Source: Aphrophora alni (lineage: Eukaryota; Arthropoda; Insecta; Hemiptera; Aphrophoridae). Taken from it: a stretch of 64,000 nt of DNA. A program made the translations under genes and the position numbers. The stretch covers positions 152,216,431 through 152,280,430 of the forward strand of contig OY740767.1 of NCBI GenBank assembly GCA_963513935.1, in the 5' to 3' direction. Shown here piece after piece: positions 35,201 to 45,198 of this stretch (position 1 is its first letter; each line of letters starts with the position of its first letter). Below the pieces are notes generated by a model. It had not been told where the DNA came from. It saw nothing but the letters and a program-made list of their open reading frames with translations, and ran no database searches.

Positions 35201-35469
35201 AGGCAAGTGCATGTTGCAATAATTGTTAAACCCAGCTTAGCTTTCACTATGGTTACGTCAGCTCTCTGACCTATAGAAATCTTAATGACCTTCAATTAGT
35301 TGGGTGATTGTCCGACACATCATTAAGTATACACGTAAATAATCTCGAAATGTATAAACGAATTTCCTTATGTCGTATCTGTCAAAATTATACCCATCAT
35401 AACTTTCTATTATATATATATTTGAGAAAGTAAAACGCCTTGATTTCAAACCTAAACTTTGTTCAAATA

Positions 35470-36150
35470 TTCTTTTATAAATTTAAATAAACAATGCACA
35501 AACTTTTCCACTCCCCCATTCCCCCAAAATCCAAATGAAAACCAAAAATGTTTGTTCGTTAGTTGAATGTCAAGAGGTGAAAATGAATTTTGGAAAAAAA
35601 TATTTAAATGGGCTTAAACTTGTTTAACTTGTGCTACAAACACCTCCTCGGTAGAAATCGTATTTCATTAAAATCGAGTTTTCGATAAGACGTGAAGGTT
35701 CATTTTTTGTTCGCCAATTATTCATAAACTGTGATATTTTTTATTTACGATTTTACAGACAGGTTTGAATCAATAATCTTCACGTTTCACTAAAATTTGA
35801 ACGAAATCTGTAGAGCCGGGTTTGAGAAATTAACGTTCAAGAACCCCGTGACCGATTTTGGTCGTTTAACTCGAAGGCAGAGAGCGACAAATACGTTTTG
35901 TTTGAGTACTTAAAGGCAAAATTTGAACGAAATCCGATTTTGATCAGATTTTGTTAATTTTTTCTACGGCATTTCCAAAATGGGTTCATCAAGAAACAAA
36001 TAAACAGTCTCGAGATGTGGCCAAATTAAAGTCATCACAAATCTAAACCTTTCCTCGTGTTAGGGTGTAGACTCTGCACACGATGACGTGAGACTACTCT
36101 TTGGACTCGGGGGACCTAAAAATGATATTCGATAAAAACGATTTTATGAT
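35470..36150 (-). repeat. RepB copy, one of the most complete
   Basis: Runs from the terminus (GCACAAACTTTTCCACTCCC) through CAGGTTTGAATCAATAATCT, CACTAAAATTTGAACGAAAT, CAAATACGTTTTGTTTGAGT to GACTCGGGGGACCTAAAAAT. Together with the + copy at 58780 it gives the order of RepB segments. No coding sequence is visible. Confidence 0.65.
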
Positions 36151-37399
36151 CCATTCCATAACTTTCCCTTTTCTAAGTACAAAATAAAAGGAAGGAGGGA
36201 TTGTTAGGAGATTTAATTAATTAAAATGTTCTGTACTTTATCACTCTTGCTACACATCATTAAATGAAACATTAACTTAATAATTGGGGCTGTTCTGAGC
36301 TTCGGTAAATTAATAATAATTCCTGTACTCCAGTAGGCGGGACGTAGAAAATTAAAAACATGCACAGACATTCACATTTCCGCGCGGCCGCAGGCATGCT
36401 TACAAAATGTGTAAACATCCAAACTACAGAAACGTTTATTAGAAAACACTAGTTTTAAATTGTCAATATTGAAACATGATATGGAAAACATTACTTGAAG
36501 TGGGATAGTTGAAACCAGGTCCCTATCATTCTTTTGTCTTATCTCTGTGATAATACTTACCTACCATTAAACCTGAATAATAATTACGCTATATACAGGG
36601 TGTCCCTCCAAGAGGGATTTTCTATTAATAGCTTATTCCTCTCCATAAACTCGTTAGATTATTATATATAATAACATTAAAATCGGACAATATAAAAATA
36701 ATGTATATTGTCCCCAGCTTGTTCTATTTAGAGAGGAAATGCGACTATTCTGGGAATCCATTACCCACCCTTTTACTTTTCTCCACTATCTTAAGGCTCG
36801 ACCTACCCCCACCACTGCTGCCCCTCGTTCCGCCTTACGCTAAATTACCCTGCTCAAAGTTTTGGTCCTACACTCGTACACTCTCGCTCCTACACTCTTC
36901 CAAAGAACACCTTTTAAACTCAAGGGACCTCAGAACGGATTATTAGCAAATTTATAACTAAATACTAGGACAAAGAAAACAACAAAAAATTACCATCAGA
37001 TAAAATAAGTGTAATAATTATCGTCCTGAAAATTTACCTATGCATATATTCACCCCTATACTATCGCAAGATCTGTTTATGCTAGAGTAAAGAATTTCTC
37101 TGAACTTGTGTCAGCGGTAATGCTGCGTTGCGCTGACTCGTTGAGTTAGAAAGACATATTTAATAGTTCCTTAGTTCTCCTTGGCTTCTTTAAGCACATT
37201 GCGTGTTATTAACTTTCCAACAGTCGTCACATTTCAGTAAACAAGTGTAAATGAGCCATTATAGTTCGTTCAATACAGGAAGACACTCGGCACTGAAATA
37301 TAATGATATAAATATGATTATGTTATTCACGGTAGGACGTAGGTATTGTGATGAATGTCTCTTCATGGAGGTTTTTCAGGTGCTCACTTTATTGACAGG
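36151..37399. other. intergenic
   Basis: A small GC-rich patch (CGCGCGGCCGCAGGCATGC) lies near 36381-36400. Short open frames (36701-36946) have no domain-like features. Confidence 0.35.
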
Positions 37400-37530
37400 A
37401 TTGGTCGTTTAACTCGAAGGCAGATAGCGACAAATACGTTTTGTTTGAGTCCTTAAAGGCAAAATTTGAACGAAATCTGTAGAGACGGTTTTGAGAAATT
37501 AACGTTCAAGAACCCCGTGACCGATTTGGA
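37400..37530 (-). repeat. RepB fragment
   Basis: TGGTCGTTTAACTCGAAGGC, GACAAATACGTTTTGTTTGA, then AAAATTTGAACGAAATCTGT. It closely matches 35820-35930, but the segments are in a different order (the AACGTTCAAGAACCCCGTGA block follows instead of preceding), so one copy is rearranged. Confidence 0.6.
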
Positions 37531-37720
37531 CCTTATACTTTCTTTTATGTAGTCTTGGGTTTCAGGTCTCTCTCTCTCTTGACCAACTCTTGTTCTTTTC
37601 CGACACTGACGCTAATAGAGTATTCGAAGGCTAAGAGGCTTTATTGTATGTTGTTTTCTTTCTTTTTTGATAAGGTGATGATGATAGAGAGGTTTTTTTC
37701 CCTTTTAACCCCAAAGAAAC
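37531..37720 (+). repeat. RepA copy
   Basis: TTATGTAGTCTTGGGTTTCA, then TTGACCAACTCTTGTTCTTT, TCCGACACTGACGC, GAGGCTTTATTGTATGTTGT, GGTGATGATGATAGAGAGGT. It is the best-preserved copy of the central block. Confidence 0.7.
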
Positions 37721-38174
37721 AAATATCAAAAGTAAGTTGTAATTTGACACGATCAAAACAGGTTTTGTAACAATGGTTTGAAAGACCCCCCCTCGCAGTT
37801 TGTGTCCCTTACAAAATCTCGTGGAAAAGATGGAAGAAACTGTTTCTAACTTAAAACAGGAAGAAATCTAGACTTTCTTGTGAAAGATGATATGTTGTCT
37901 CTGGAACAAATAAGTAACGTTTCAGCAATTAACTTGAGTGTGACGAATGCAGTGTTAAGAAAGTTGCACACGACTTATGTATGCGTAACAATATATCTGT
38001 CTGTTGCAAGCAATTAAAAATCCAACATTACGAAGTTAAATTATTGTTTTATATGAAAGATATTGATTAGCGTAAACTTTACTTTGAACTGTTGTCAATC
38101 GTTTGGACTGACGAAATATTATTAGGTTGCAATGGGTGGATTGACTGAACACTTGTTTAAAGCTCTCGGTCATC

Positions 38175-38375
38175 ATTTCCTTATGGGAAAAAAGAGGAAG
38201 AAACGAGCATAAAATAAAGACCCCCCCCCCTAGCTCTCGAATACTGTAATAAATACCATCATAGTCGAAAGGTGATAAGAACTGAGGAAACTAACATAAG
38301 ACTACACGAAGAAATGTGTAGATCCAGCTAAACTCCCTCGGGATTACCAAACCAGTACTCACTATATTGAGCCCC
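38175..38375 (-). repeat. RepA copy
   Basis: CATAAAATAAAGACCCCCCC (C-run at 38221-38230), CTCTCGAATACTGTAATAAA, GTAGATCCAGCTAAACTCCC, TCGGGATTACCAAACCAGTA. Confidence 0.6.
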
Positions 38376-38470
38376 TGAGGGTGAAACGTTTTTTCGCTTA
38401 AACCGCGATAACTTTTAACCCAACGGATCGATTTCGTGGAAGCAAAACGAATTCCATGTTCAAAATTACA

Positions 38471-38788
38471 TGGTCCTCTACATCCCTGCTGTTACCCTTT
38501 ACTCTGTCCTCGACATCCCTGCTGCTACCCTTTTCTTGGTCCTCTACATCCCTGCTGCTACCCTTTTCTTGGTCCTCTTTTCTTGGTCCTCGACATCCCT
38601 GCTGCTAACCTTTCTTGGTCCTATATATCCCTGCTGTCACCCTTTTCTTGATCCTCGACATCCCTGCTGCTAACCTTTTCTTGGTCCTCTATATCCCTGC
38701 TGTCACCCTTTTCTTGATCCTCGACATCCCTGCTGCTACCCTTTTCTTGGTCCTTGACATCCCTGCTGCTACCCTTTACTTGGTCGAC
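38471..38788. repeat. 33-bp minisatellite, about 10 copies
   Basis: The unit is TGGTCCTCGACATCCCTGCT followed by GCTACCCTTTTCT (33 bases), with a partial unit duplicated near 38575. As 33 is a multiple of three, both strands stay open in several frames. On the - strand it reads as an 11-residue repeat (DQEKGSSRDVE), in line with the adjacent reverse-transcriptase fossil. I take the open frames to be by-products of the period, not genes. Confidence 0.9.
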
Positions 38789-38830
38789 CTCTTCTCTTTT
38801 AATTGCATGTATTTGGTCATCCCCCACGCT

Positions 38831-39184
38831 CTATTGTTGTACATGCAGATTACATGTCCAATATTTTAATAAGTTTTGATGAGTACAATACCTATTTGCA
38901 CTCATTATGCGGCTCTGTATTTCATTACTAATTTTCTTTTCATTATTTAATAAAGTTCCTAGGTAGCTGAATTCAGACACTGTTTGAAATTTATATCGAC
39001 CGATATTTATACAATTTTCTTCTTCTATTCCTCTGCTATATAACCCGTTTGTTTTCTTGTTTTGTGCAGTTATCTTCCCCGCTTCACTCTTCAACTTCTG
39101 TAACGCCTCTTTCGTGCTCTGACATTCGTCAGCTCCTTCCGTAGAAATATTACCACAGATATCACATTTTGTAGTTACCTGCAA
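38831..39184 (-). pseudogene. non-LTR retrotransposon reverse transcriptase fragment
   Basis: The frame contains ALQKLKSEAGKITAQNKKT, then SEFSYLGTLLNNEKKISNEI, then QSRIMSANRYCTHQNLLK. This is the thumb/post-RT region of endonuclease-type non-LTR retrotransposons (the F-x-Y-L-G-x-x-x-x-x-x-x-x-x-x-E-I-x-x-R-I block). The catalytic palm (YADD) would lie upstream and is absent: at 39185 the sequence switches to other repeats. It ends at a stop close to the 33-bp minisatellite. Confidence 0.7.
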
Positions 39185-39222
39185 TACCAGGTTATACCAG
39201 GCAATACCAGTCGCAGAGAGTA

Positions 39223-39328
39223 ATGTCTTCTTCTTCTTTTTCTTCTTCTTCTTCTTCTTCTTCTTCTTCTTCTTCTTCTTCTTCTTCTTCTTCTTGTTCT
39301 TCTTCTTCTTCTTCTTCTTCTTCTTATC
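39223..39328. repeat. (TTC)n microsatellite
   Basis: About 100 bases of TCT/TTC repeats with a few interruptions. It gives spurious poly-Ser (+) and poly-Arg (-) frames. As a pure polypyrimidine tract it may form triplex DNA. Confidence 0.95.
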
Positions 39329-39352
39329 CTTCTTCCAATGGCACCTTCTGGC

Positions 39353-39720
39353 TCACGCCATCTGGGTTCTTGCCTCCGAATAAAGTCCAGGAAAGTCCCT
39401 TCGTCCTTGCTTCTCTCCGTCCAGACCCCTGCAGACCAGTAGATGATCCTTGTCCATAACATACATGGAGTCCAATCCTTGTAAGCAAATTGTGCACTTG
39501 TCAGAGGTTAGTATTTTCATTCTGCATAAATGCTTGGCAAGACAATCGTGACCAGTAGCTAATCGGAAATTTGCTACAGACACATTGCGTGGAAGCATCC
39601 TATTTTCTTTGAAAAGCTCAAACGGATCCATAAGCTTTGCCCTGCAGTTTATTCCTCATATCATCAACAAATCTCTGCTGTGAGGTTGTTTTTAGTTTTC
39701 GAATAATTGCTTGCAACGTC
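39353..39720 (-). pseudogene. non-LTR retrotransposon C-terminal fragment
   Basis: The - strand reads IIRKLKTTSQQRFVDDMRNK, then after a frame change VANFRLATGHDCLAKHLCRM, then KCTICLQGLDSMYVMDKDHLL with VCRG following. The R-x-x-T-G-H-x-x-L-x-x-H-L block followed by C-x-x-C...H-x-x-x-C is the C-terminal zinc region of R1/jockey-like ORF2 proteins. Since C-terminal sequence precedes the RT thumb at 39184 on the same strand, the two belong to different element copies. Confidence 0.65.
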
Positions 39721-41039
39721 AGGGAGAGTAATGTAAGCTAAGACTTTTCGTGTTGTTTATATATTATCTGGAACATCTGTTAACGAAGGTATTTGTTTCA
39801 CGTTAATATATGAATAGGTAAAGACTACTTTCAGCTGAAACAGTAGATCTTAATGATTTTCCGTTGTCGACAAATTGTTTTTATTTAAAATTTGTTATTA
39901 CCATACGTGTGTCTAAAATTAAAAGTAAAATCTTAGGTACTCGCGTGTACCTATACGTTGGAAGACCCTGTATATTCCTACATCGAATGAACTATATTGC
40001 GTGACGTTATGTCCGCTGTTAAAACTGGTGTAATTTGAAGGTTATTTAGCTTTGTCAAGTGTCTTTTATTATGTCCTCGGAAGATTTACAAACAATTCGA
40101 TGATTTAATCTATTGATAAGGTAAAATCTGTGTTACTTTCAAGGTTGTTGTTGACTGAGAGAGAGAGAGAGATGTAAGACAAATAACATTACTCAAGTGG
40201 AAGAAAGATTTCGATTAAACCTTTGAGGCTTGACGGTCACTTAAACTACAAATCATTTTTGTTTTTATTTTCGACTTGAATACGTCTTTAAATTTGATCG
40301 GGTTTTTTTATAAAAACTCAACCTGCTAAATGTATTTGATGCTCTTAGTATAGTATTACCTATAAAGGGTTTATGCCAGTTTCTAAGTTAGTAAATGTTG
40401 GGGGGGGGGGGTGTAGAGATGAAGGGTGTTGAAAATGGTGTAGATTTTTTAGACAATAACAATATTATCTAGCTATAATAATCTATAAACTAAAATTTGT
40501 AAAGTTATAATCTGATAAGTGTGCCGAGTTGAAGAAAATTTTCATATCTTAAAACTTGCAAAGGAAATATGAACAGAAATGTAAGAAACGAATATTTAAA
40601 AAAATTAAAGTAATCAGAAAAGCTAAAATTGATTAATGACGAACTGCCTAAAGAGAACGTAAAAATTCGAGTAACTTGGAAAACCGACTGATATTAACTA
40701 GAAATGTGTTGATTGAAACATTAAACGATGAATTGAGAAGAAAAGAAAAGTTCCTTCTGGAAAGTTTGTAAACAGCTGCTGACAGTGGGCCGATGAATTT
40801 AGGTTTTTCAGATAGCATAAATCGGTAACAAGATTGGAGTTAGTTTAAAACTTCTTGTGTTAAAAAGAACAAATTTCCAAATGAAGATATCACATCTACG
40901 TCTAACCTAATTCTTCTTTCATCGGCATTTGATAAATACAGTTATATTTCACTTATCACCACCAAGACATGTAGGCTTCAACAGAAAGACGGATTCACAA
41001 CAATTATTACAGTTGTGCCCTGTAATATCCTACGTAATA
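39721..41039. other. intergenic
   Basis: Contains a (GA)n tract at 40157-40171 and a G-run at 40399-40410. No gene recognised. Confidence 0.35.
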
Positions 41040-41400
41040 AAGAGAAATTTATGTGATGGGGTAATAAAATCGTCTCGCTTTTATGTCGGATATATCTGTT
41101 TTGACGTCTTTTGAGTCCAACAGCCTCATTCGGTGGACCGAATATAATTAAATTTGGTATGTGGGTGTTTTGGCAATACTGTATTTCGGATTTTTTAATA
41201 ACTCAAAAGTTTGGGGATACCTACCATAAGAAAAAAAACACAAATTTACTGTTTTCTCAAAATCAGCACCAATGATTTTGTTCAATTTTGTTCAAATATC
41301 CTCTAACGTCATAAACAAATCGGAAAAAAAAATCAGTTACAGAGTTGTTATAAAAAACTTATGAAATCTGTTGTATCGATTGTTCTAAGTGTAGTGAAGT
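41040..41400 (+). repeat. RepB copy, decayed
   Basis: GTGATGGGGTAATAAAATCG, GGATATATCTGTTTTGACGT, TTGAGTCCAACAG, AATTAAATTTGGTATGTGGG, then the TCAGCACCAATGATTTTGTT body. Confidence 0.6.
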
Positions 41401-41563
41401 ATTAAGATTAATAAGGCCTTGTGAAAAATCGCAATAGGCCTAATAAATTATCACGGTTAAAAAAATAATAATGAACTATGGCCGATATCATTAAAAGCAA
41501 AGCTCGACTTTAATACAATACGATTTACGCAATGATGTGTTTATGGCCGAGCAAAGCAAGTAT

Positions 41564-41566
<3 letters not shown>

Positions 41567-41615
<49 letters not shown>
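41567..41615. repeat. (TA)n microsatellite
   Basis: About 24 uninterrupted TA units. Confidence 0.95.
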
Positions 41616-41617
<2 letters not shown>

Positions 41618-42299
41618 ATAGGGGCCAATATCACATTCAAATTAGGTTCAGTGAAAGTGAATGGATATTACAGGTTATGTAACTGTCTTTTGTAAAACGT
41701 AAAACATAACACCAATCAATCTATGAAAAATAATTTGTCACTCGTACCAAGTACTAATATTTTGTAATTTGCTTGTGGTTGTTATTTTATTATTTAAAGG
41801 TGAAAAACCTTTCAGTTTATCGCATTTCTGTCAGTTATAGAAGTTTTACTTTTGTGAAATAGGACCCAGTACAGTTTACATTCTTTGGTAGACTGCACGG
41901 TGCCGCACAAAGTTAATACAGTTATGATGTTGTTACACCTGAAGAAAGGTTTTACCCGTTCCTCCTCGTTCCGTTACAGAAATAGAGCTTAGTTGTACAG
42001 GAAATGATTAGTTCACTTCAGCGGAAATTCTATTTTAATTAATTACTACAATGCACCAACATGAAAACCTCAGTAGACTGATTTCAGTAAAAAACAAATC
42101 CCATTAAAAACAATTCCAATATGTATGGAAATTATTTTAAATAGTAGCAATATGTAACAAACCATTTTCTAAAAATTATATAGTTTAGCCTTTGCCGCAA
42201 AACTTTGTTAAAAAATAAAATTTTGTTGTTTTATCACTGCCTACCAAATCTCAGCTGTGTCCTTGAACACTTTTCCTCAGTAAAGGCTAAATCGTATTT
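41616..42299. other. intergenic or upstream intron sequence
   Basis: Nothing recognised. Confidence 0.3.
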
Positions 42300-42640
42300 G
42301 TTTAGTATCTAGCTTTTATGATGGCGGTTTAGGCTCATTTTTTTGCAAGTTATTCCTGAACCGTAAAAAAGATTTCCCACACGGATTTGGGTTGTTCATC
42401 TTTATATTTTTTCTAAAATTTGAACTAAATCGTTTTTTGTGTTTTTTATCAATAACTTACGAACAGTCATTTTTTGGAGTCCAATAGGCCTACGTTTTAT
42501 TTGGGGTCTTGAGAGGCTACACTTGAACAAAATTTGATCGATATCGTTAGAGACGATTTTGAGGAAACCATAATTTTGTTTTTTTTTAAGGCAACTATAC
42601 CCGAATTTTGAGACGTTTGGGCTATAGACGAAAAAGTCAT
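42300..42640 (-). repeat. RepB copy, decayed
   Basis: ATTCCTGAACCGTAAAAAAG, AAAATTTGAACTAAATCG, GGCCTACGTTTTATTTGGGG, GAGACGATTTTGAGGAAACC: RepB body segments in - order. Confidence 0.5.
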
Positions 42641-42820
42641 TCTGAAAATAAGTCATTTTGGAAACCTTAAAACACATACTTTAAGATTTTTTTTTGATCC
42701 ACCACTTTCCACTTACCTACGTGGGGTCTTATCAAGTAAATATTTTACAACGTGTCGTTTCCCTTACCATATGTCTGACAAATTTGTATTTGAATTTATC
42801 CAATATTTTGTCTGTTTTAG

Positions 42821-43002
42821 AATATGAAATGAGTTGTGCGGATTTGACTGCGACAACAAGAAGACGACACAGTGGAAGTGGTGAGAGTCGTATACCTGTA
42901 CTCAGCTCACCATCGCCTCTACGTCGATCAGGCTCTCAACGTCTCGGTGGATGTCCTCCTATACAGGAACAGACTCCCGTTATCAACAGACATAGAAGTC
43001 TG
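42821..43002 (+). CDS. qtc: quick-to-court-like coiled-coil protein, exon 1 (first coding exon)
   Basis: This exon opens a gene whose seven visible exons encode about 537 residues and run off the right edge. It lies between acceptor ctgttttag (42820) and donor CTG|gtacgt (43003). I place the start at the ATG of 42829-42831 (MSCADLTATTRRRH), giving 58 codons in phase 0; an earlier in-frame ATG exists at 42694 but lies before the acceptor. The residues include SGESRIPVLSSPSPLRRSGS, a basic Ser/Pro-rich leader. Quick-to-court is a predicted coiled-coil protein first described in Drosophila courtship behaviour. The identification rests on recalled similarity of exons 2, 4, 5 and 7. Confidence 0.7.
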
Positions 43003-43026
43003 GTACGTATAGTGGCTCTTTAGTCT

Positions 43027-43400
43027 TTTATTGATGTTTAAAACCAAAAAAACTTGTAGGTCATCATAGTTTTATAAAAACAGCATGAATTAAAGACCCT
43101 CTCGAATACTGAATTAATATATTATATTACCCTAACCTAACCTAACATAACCTAACCTAACATAACCTAACCTAACCTAACCTAACCTTTTTTTCTTTTA
43201 TTGATGTTTAAAGGCAAAAAACTTCTCGGTCATCATAGTTTTTTATAAAAACAGCATGAATTAAAGACCCTCGAATACTCTATTACCGTCAGGGTCGGAG
43301 AAGAACAAGAGTTGGTCAAGGCAGGCTCGATAAGATGAAATAAGCTATAGGATCCAGTTGGGTTCTCTCGGGATTCGAAATCAATTGCAAGATGTTGTAT
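43027..43400 (-). repeat. RepA copy with internal duplication around a telomere-like tract
   Basis: About 90 bases are present twice, at 43027-43115 and 43193-43285: TTTTATTGATGTTTAAA, GGTCATCATAGTTTT, AACAGCATGAATTAAAGACC. The (CCTAA)n tract lies between them. The second copy continues into full RepA (GGAGAAGAACAAGAGTTGGT, TAGGATCCAGTTGGGTTCTC). Confidence 0.75.
43131..43188. repeat. interstitial telomere-type (CCTAA)n tract
   Basis: Eleven pentamers (nine CCTAA, two CATAA) plus CCT. (TTAGG)n is the ancestral insect telomere repeat. Here it is inside an intron and flanked by a direct duplication. Confidence 0.85.
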
Positions 43401-43566
43401 GGGGTCAAGATTGGTTCGTTACGGGTTTAAACGTAAGGATTACTGCAACAGTTCATTTTCCCAATTGAAATTCGCAAACAAAAGGCAATGTACGGATATC
43501 TTTGAGAATTCGAATAAAATAAAGCTTGAAATCAATGTCTCATAATTAATACGTTTATTAAATCAA

Positions 43567-43603
43567 ACGCGTTCCGTTTCAACAACAATGTCGCCATCTT
43601 CAG
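43567..43603 (-). ncRNA. hammerhead-like motif at the LINE end (decayed)
   Basis: - strand: CACTGAAGATGGCGACATTG, then TTGTTGAAACGGAACGCGTT. Compared with 22190 the stem is mutated and four extra bases separate GAAA from the ACGCGT palindrome, so the arrangement is broken. Confidence 0.3.
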
Positions 43604-44222
43604 TGATGTATGAACTACAATAATCAAACTAAGCCAGTACTTTTTTTAAATATCGTAGGATAGGTGGAAAATCTTCAAAAGACAAAGGGAGAAACCCGCT
43701 CTTCCCAATAGTGTGAGATCCTTACTCACTAAAAACCACGTTCCTTCCTGTTAGCACCCCTATCACGTAGGACAAGGAAACAGGAAAGGTTTTCCATCTA
43801 CCAAGCTGAGGAGCTTTTTCCATGGGTATATCGAGATTGTAAATGTGGGAAAATGCAGAACGTTATGTATCCTCGCGAAGGGCGAGGTAAATACTTGGCT
43901 GGGATAGAGTCTAGTCAGGTAAAACCTCGCGACAGATCATGCAGGAGCCCAGGTTTGATGGATGTAGCGTGCAAGGTGAAGGATGGGTAGTAACCATCAC
44001 CTTGTTAGTGAATTTCAAATACAAGCTACATCTTCTTCGCTGCCTACTCGATACGAAATAAGCATGCAAATGTTAGGACTGCATGCAGCTGCGTCCTGCC
44101 GGCGACAGCTCGTCACGAGCGGTGCACCCTTTGATCTGAAACAGAGCCAAAAGGCAAAGAGATTAGACTTGGGTATGTAAGTAGGCTTTAGGGGCCCAAA
44201 TGGGAGATCAAGGTCGGTCATG

Positions 44223-44719
44223 TGATTAAGGACAACGGCCGCCTGTGTAGGCCTTTATCAAATGTTGTATCGTATCAGTCTAATGAAGAGATTAAGTGTT
44301 GGGTATGCGTGGGCCCTCTTGTAGAAGTTACTGCTAATATTGTTGGATGTGTTGTTTGATGAACGGCACATTTAAGTCTTTATGTAAACTCAACTGCAAA
44401 TTGGTGCTTTAGTGACTATTCTCAAAAAACTTGTTTTGGAATATGTGTAGTCTGCGCATGTGTGTGTCCCTAGACAGGCCCAGCGTAGGTGACGATACAG
44501 TACTTCTAACTACAGATAAATAGATTGTGGTGGCCGTGCAAGAGAACTTATTTCATTGAGCAATTGATACAGTTGTGACAGTGTCATGTTTGTTATGTGG
44601 GCGGACCAAGTCAGTTTCCTATCAAGGATGACCCCGAGGTATTTGATATGACCCTTCCAAAGTATGTCTTCGTTAAGTAATCGCAAAGGCGTATTAATGG
44701 CTGAGCAAGTACTGTGCAA
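44223..44719 (-). pseudogene. jockey-like ORF2 reverse transcriptase, C-terminal fragment
   Basis: Starts in frame with NTPLRLLNEDILWKGHIKYL, then IKYLGVILDRKLTWSAHI and NMTLSQLYQLLNEISSLARP. It continues through frameshifts with VTYAGPVWGHTHAQTTHIPK-like residues and ends YDTTFDKGLHRRPLSLIT. These are the K-Y-L-G-V-x-L-D-x-x-L-x-W, Y-x-x-P-V-W-G and F-D-x-x-L-H-R-R-P-x-S-L blocks in the right order and spacing for the end of jockey ORF2. Stops and frameshifts make it dead. Confidence 0.8.
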
Positions 44720-44904
44720 CTGTCCGTATCTATAGAGAATATTGGAGGAGGGGCGTGGCGCTATTGTTATTCAATATTAAATAATAATAACAAAATATTA
44801 TTATACATATTGATGTAAAATAAATTGTATATGAATATTAGTTTAGTAATATTGAATTAGTTACTTAGGCTGTGGTTCTAAGTATTCTCTCGCATTCTGT
44901 TGAA

Positions 44905-45015
44905 GTGTACAGTTTAGCTTAGTTATAGTTTAATTATTGTAGCTCATACATCTCTGATTGATTGTTGAACGCGTTTGATTTAATAAACATATTATTTGTG
45001 AGAAATTATGTTTTA
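44905..45015 (+). repeat. inverted copy of the LINE 3' end
   Basis: TTAATTATTGTAGCTCATAC, then TTGAACGCGTTTGATTTAAT, then AAACATATTATTTGTGAGAA match the inverse of 43510-43640, except that the CTGAAGATGGCGACA part is deleted. The LINE remnant is thus enclosed by two copies of its own 3' end pointing outwards. Confidence 0.65.
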
Positions 45016-45198
45016 TTTTAATTAATTAAGTCTGATTGTCGCATTATTTCACTTAAAACTTAATTCATTTTTGTTTATTTTATAGCATAATTACGTAATC
45101 TTTCAATGTGTATATAAATTATGGCATACAATTAAATTAAAATGTTAGTCTACAATCTAAAATATCGTATTTTTATAAAATATTTTACTTTATCGTTA

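Larger units (their letters stand above)
43510..44760 (-). mobile_element. jockey-type LINE remnant with 3' UTR
   Basis: On the - strand the C-terminal third of a jockey-like ORF2 (44223-44719) is followed by a GC-richer 3' UTR (about 43625-44222) and ends near 43510 in TTTAATAAACG, then GCTTTATTTTATTC. Part of the UTR (43640-43770) recurs at 15370-15560. Near the 3' end is a hammerhead-like motif (43567-43603). The 5' side is cut at about 44760. It is antisense to the host gene in intron 1. Confidence 0.7.

Noticed and set aside
38436..38869. hydrophobic and acidic repeat proteins on both strands
   Set aside because: Open in several frames only because the 33-bp minisatellite period is a multiple of three.
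39223..39462. poly-Ser and poly-Arg open frames
   Set aside because: Translations of the TTC microsatellite in different frames.
42694..42828. upstream ATG extension of qtc-like exon 1
   Set aside because: The acceptor at 42820 and the lack of exon-like composition before it favour the ATG at 42829.
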